The notes beneath the pieces are model-generated. The model did not search any database. It worked only from the letters and a program-made list of their open reading frames with translations, and was not told the DNA's origin. The translations under genes were made by a program, and so were the position numbers. Shown here piece by piece: positions 50,586 through 53,374 of a stretch of 53,374 nt of DNA. Numbering within the stretch: position 1 is the first letter of the stretch; every line of letters starts with the position of its first letter. Source of the DNA: Eubacteriales bacterium (GTDB taxonomy: Bacteria; Bacillota; Clostridia; Acetivibrionales; JANLFN01); contig JANLFN010000005.1 of assembly GCA_024655885.1 (NCBI GenBank), positions 180,007 to 233,380 on the forward strand. The letters run 5' to 3'.

Positions 50586-51611
50586 ATGAAGGTTAGTGAT
50601 TTTTATTACAATTTGCCTCAGGAGCTTATTGCCCAGGAGCCCCTCAAAGAAAGGCACATGTCGAGGCTGCTGGTGCTGGACAGGAAATCCGGAAGCATTG
50701 AGCATAAAATATTCAAGGATATTGTTCATTATATAGATAAGGGCGACTGTTTGGTATTGAATAATACTCGGGTCATACCGGCAAGGCTGCTGGGTAAAAG
50801 GGAAGACACCGGGGGAAAAATAGAATTTGTGCTGCTCAAAAGAATTGAAGGCGACTTGTGGGAAGTGATTTTAAAACCGGGGAAACGGGCCAAACCGGGA
50901 GTGCGATTTGATTTCGGGGATGGAATGTTAAAGGCGCAGGTCATTGAAGTGGTGGAAGAGGGAAACCGTCTGGTGAAGTTTGAATACGATGGTGTGTTTG
51001 AACAAGTGCTGGATAAGGTAGGAATTATACCCTTGCCCCCCTATATAACCAAAAAACTGGATGATCCCGAAAGGTACCAGACCGTGTACTCAAAGTACAA
51101 TGGATCCGCTGCGGCACCTACGGCAGGATTGCACTTTTCAGAGCAGCTCTTGAAAGCACTGGAGGAAAAAGGCGTCAACATCGCCTACGTCACCCTGCAT
51201 GTGGGATTGGGTACCTTTAGGCCTGTAAAGGTGGAGGATGTCCTACAGCATAAAATGCATTCGGAATTTTACAACATTCCGCCGGAAGCCTGCGATACGG
51301 TAAACCGTGCAAAAAAAATGGGCAACAGGGTTATAGCGGTGGGAACCACCAGCTGCAGGGTGCTGGAAACAGTGAAAAGCGAGAACGGGTTGATTTTTCC
51401 TGAGAAAGGGTGGACGGATCTTTTTATTTATCCCGGCTACCGTTTCAAGGTGGTGGATGCACTGATCACAAATTTCCATTTGCCGGAATCCACGCTGATT
51501 ATGCTTGTAAGTGCACTGGCAGGAAGGGACAAGGTAATGAAGGCATATGAGGAAGCTGTTAAGGAGAAGTATAGGTTTTTCAGCTTTGGTGATGCTATGT
51601 TTATAAAATAA
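50586..51611 (+). CDS. queA: S-adenosylmethionine:tRNA ribosyltransferase-isomerase
   Basis: QueA adds the epoxycyclopentane precursor from SAM to preQ1-modified tRNA during queuosine synthesis. The 341-residue protein has [44 protein letters not shown] and [24 protein letters not shown] lies before the ATG in the arm of an inverted repeat. It is followed by tgt, the preceding enzyme in the same pathway. Confidence 0.96.
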   Translation: MKVSDFYYNLPQELIAQEPLKERHMSRLLVLDRKSGSIEHKIFKDIVHYIDKGDCLVLNNTRVIPARLLGKREDTGGKIEFVLLKRIEGDLWEVILKPGKRAKPGVRFDFGDGMLKAQVIEVVEEGNRLVKFEYDGVFEQVLDKVGIIPLPPYITKKLDDPERYQTVYSKYNGSAAAPTAGLHFSEQLLKALEEKGVNIAYVTLHVGLGTFRPVKVEDVLQHKMHSEFYNIPPEACDTVNRAKKMGNRVIAVGTTSCRVLETVKSENGLIFPEKGWTDLFIYPGYRFKVVDALITNFHLPESTLIMLVSALAGRDKVMKAYEEAVKEKYRFFSFGDAMFIK

Positions 51612-51659
51612 GGATGGACCGGGACGTACACGATAGAAAGAATAATTTACATCAGGTGA

Positions 51660-52799
<1,140 letters not shown>

Positions 52800-52918
52800 G
52801 CCTGTAGGGCGGACGGTGCCGGATGGATGTAAAAAATTAGATTATAGTTGGAAAATAATACTTTTCTAAGCATAAAAAACGTGATATGATGATTAAAAGT
52901 TAAAAAAGGAGGATACTT

Positions 52919-53206
52919 ATGCCGGCAGGAATGAACAGCACTACATTTTTTATAATTTACATTGTTTTCTTTATTGCCATCATGTATTTGCTGATTTTTC
53001 TTCCTCAGAAAAGAAGGGATAAAAAGGTAAAGGAAATGTTGAACTCGCTGGAGGAAGGTAACACCATTATTACCATAGGCGGCTTATCAGGCAAAATAGT
53101 AAACATTAAAGATGACGACCTGACCGTTGAGTCCGGGGTGGACAAGACTAAAGTTCTGATTAAAAAATGGGCTGTTAAAGAAGTCGAAAAATCTCCCCAG
53201 GCATAA
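52919..53206 (+). CDS. yajC: Preprotein translocase subunit YajC
   Basis: YajC associates with SecDF next to the SecYEG translocon. The 95-residue protein has one N-terminal membrane span (about residues 8-28) followed by the conserved FLPQKRRDKKVKEMLNSLEE and IITIGGLSGKIVNIKDD. GGAGG is six to seven bases before the ATG. It lies directly after tgt, the common bacterial order queA-tgt-yajC. Confidence 0.95.
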   Translation: MPAGMNSTTFFIIYIVFFIAIMYLLIFLPQKRRDKKVKEMLNSLEEGNTIITIGGLSGKIVNIKDDDLTVESGVDKTKVLIKKWAVKEVEKSPQA

Positions 53207-53225
53207 ATAAATGCTTTAACTGATG

Positions 53226-53253
53226 GGGGCGAAATGGGGACGCCCCTGTTTTT
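53226..53253 (+). terminator. Intrinsic terminator after yajC
   Basis: GGGGCG (53226-53231) pairs with CGCCCC (53241-53246) and is followed by TGTTTTT. Confidence 0.75.
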
Positions 53254-53374
53254 GTCATATATTTATATCAGCTAACCTATTGATCATCCGTCAATCTTGC
53301 AGTTATATTGAGGTTTTTCAATCCTTATGTCAAATTAAAACCCCTATTGGCCTATGTCTCGTCTATTTGAACAA
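53254..53374. other. Window end, no feature seen
   Basis: The last 121 bases are AT-rich, with no start codon preceded by a ribosome site and no known RNA motif that I can see. Confidence 0.5.

Overview
The window is a chromosomal segment of an anaerobic, endospore-forming, low-to-moderate GC Bacillota, most likely a clostridium of the Acetivibrio/Ruminiclostridium type. The evidence is sporulation genes (ytfJ, yqfC, yqfD, spoIID, a pdaA-like deacetylase), strong AGGAGG ribosome sites, an ispH-rpsA fusion, a DgkA-PAP2 fusion and a lone CBM25 starch-binding protein. Genus placement is inference from gene order and family content. Almost everything is core chromosome. I see no prophage, CRISPR array, transposase or integrated element; the only repeat-element candidate is a 31-bp perfect palindrome at 14985-15049.

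Layout. 1-4636: scpB, ytfI/ytfJ, then a PadR regulator with a DUF2284 metal protein and a stand-alone MetH-activation-like protein, then rluB. 4644-5493: two small membrane proteins. 5539-8982: polyamine operon speE-aguA-aguB with tRNA methyltransferase mnmM. 8983-15049: biotin-dependent carboxylase/transcarboxylase set (accC, carboxyltransferase, biotin carrier, 5S-type subunit). accC and the carboxyltransferase gene each have a promoter followed by an intrinsic terminator in the leader. 15046-19535: an unknown RNase H-like protein (reverse strand), ypmA, an RpiR regulator, a flavoprotein, a membrane-anchored unknown and an orphan HutP. 19682-23383: aroH-cmk-plsC-ispH/rpsA.

23445-31955: CBM25 protein (reverse), a nucleotidyltransferase/phosphomannomutase-like fusion whose mutase half has lost its metal-binding motif, an unknown protein, and the ribD-ribE-ribBA-ribH operon (reverse) under an FMN riboswitch, followed by a membrane-anchored YibQ-like protein. 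32179-34654: a DUF881 pair and the PdaA-like lipoprotein. 34667-43091: the classic clostridial series yqfC-yqfD-phoH-pgpH-ybeY-dgkA/pap2-cdd-era-yqzL-recO. 43206-45703: a 52-residue zinc-finger-like protein, GNAT and nitroreductase genes, a zinc-ribbon protein and tRNA-Leu(GAG). 45976-48607: dapA-dapB-ACT operon (reverse) under a lysine riboswitch. 48842-53206: spoIID, then queA, tgt, yajC.

How the parts work together. Arginine-derived agmatine can be converted to putrescine (AguA, AguB) and then spermidine (SpeE). The carboxylase set can move carboxyl groups between bicarbonate, an acyl-CoA and a keto acid such as pyruvate. Lysine/diaminopimelate and riboflavin synthesis are each controlled by a riboswitch in front of the operon. 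The second half is housekeeping: c-di-AMP breakdown (PgpH), ribosome maturation (YbeY, Era), recombination (RecO), queuosine tRNA modification (QueA, Tgt) and secretion (YajC).

I did not find a whole undescribed multi-gene system that I would defend. The best leads are the accC leader, the degenerate mutase domain, the intracellular CBM25 protein, the small Cys4 protein at 43248-43406, and the PadR/DUF2284/MetH-activation cluster.
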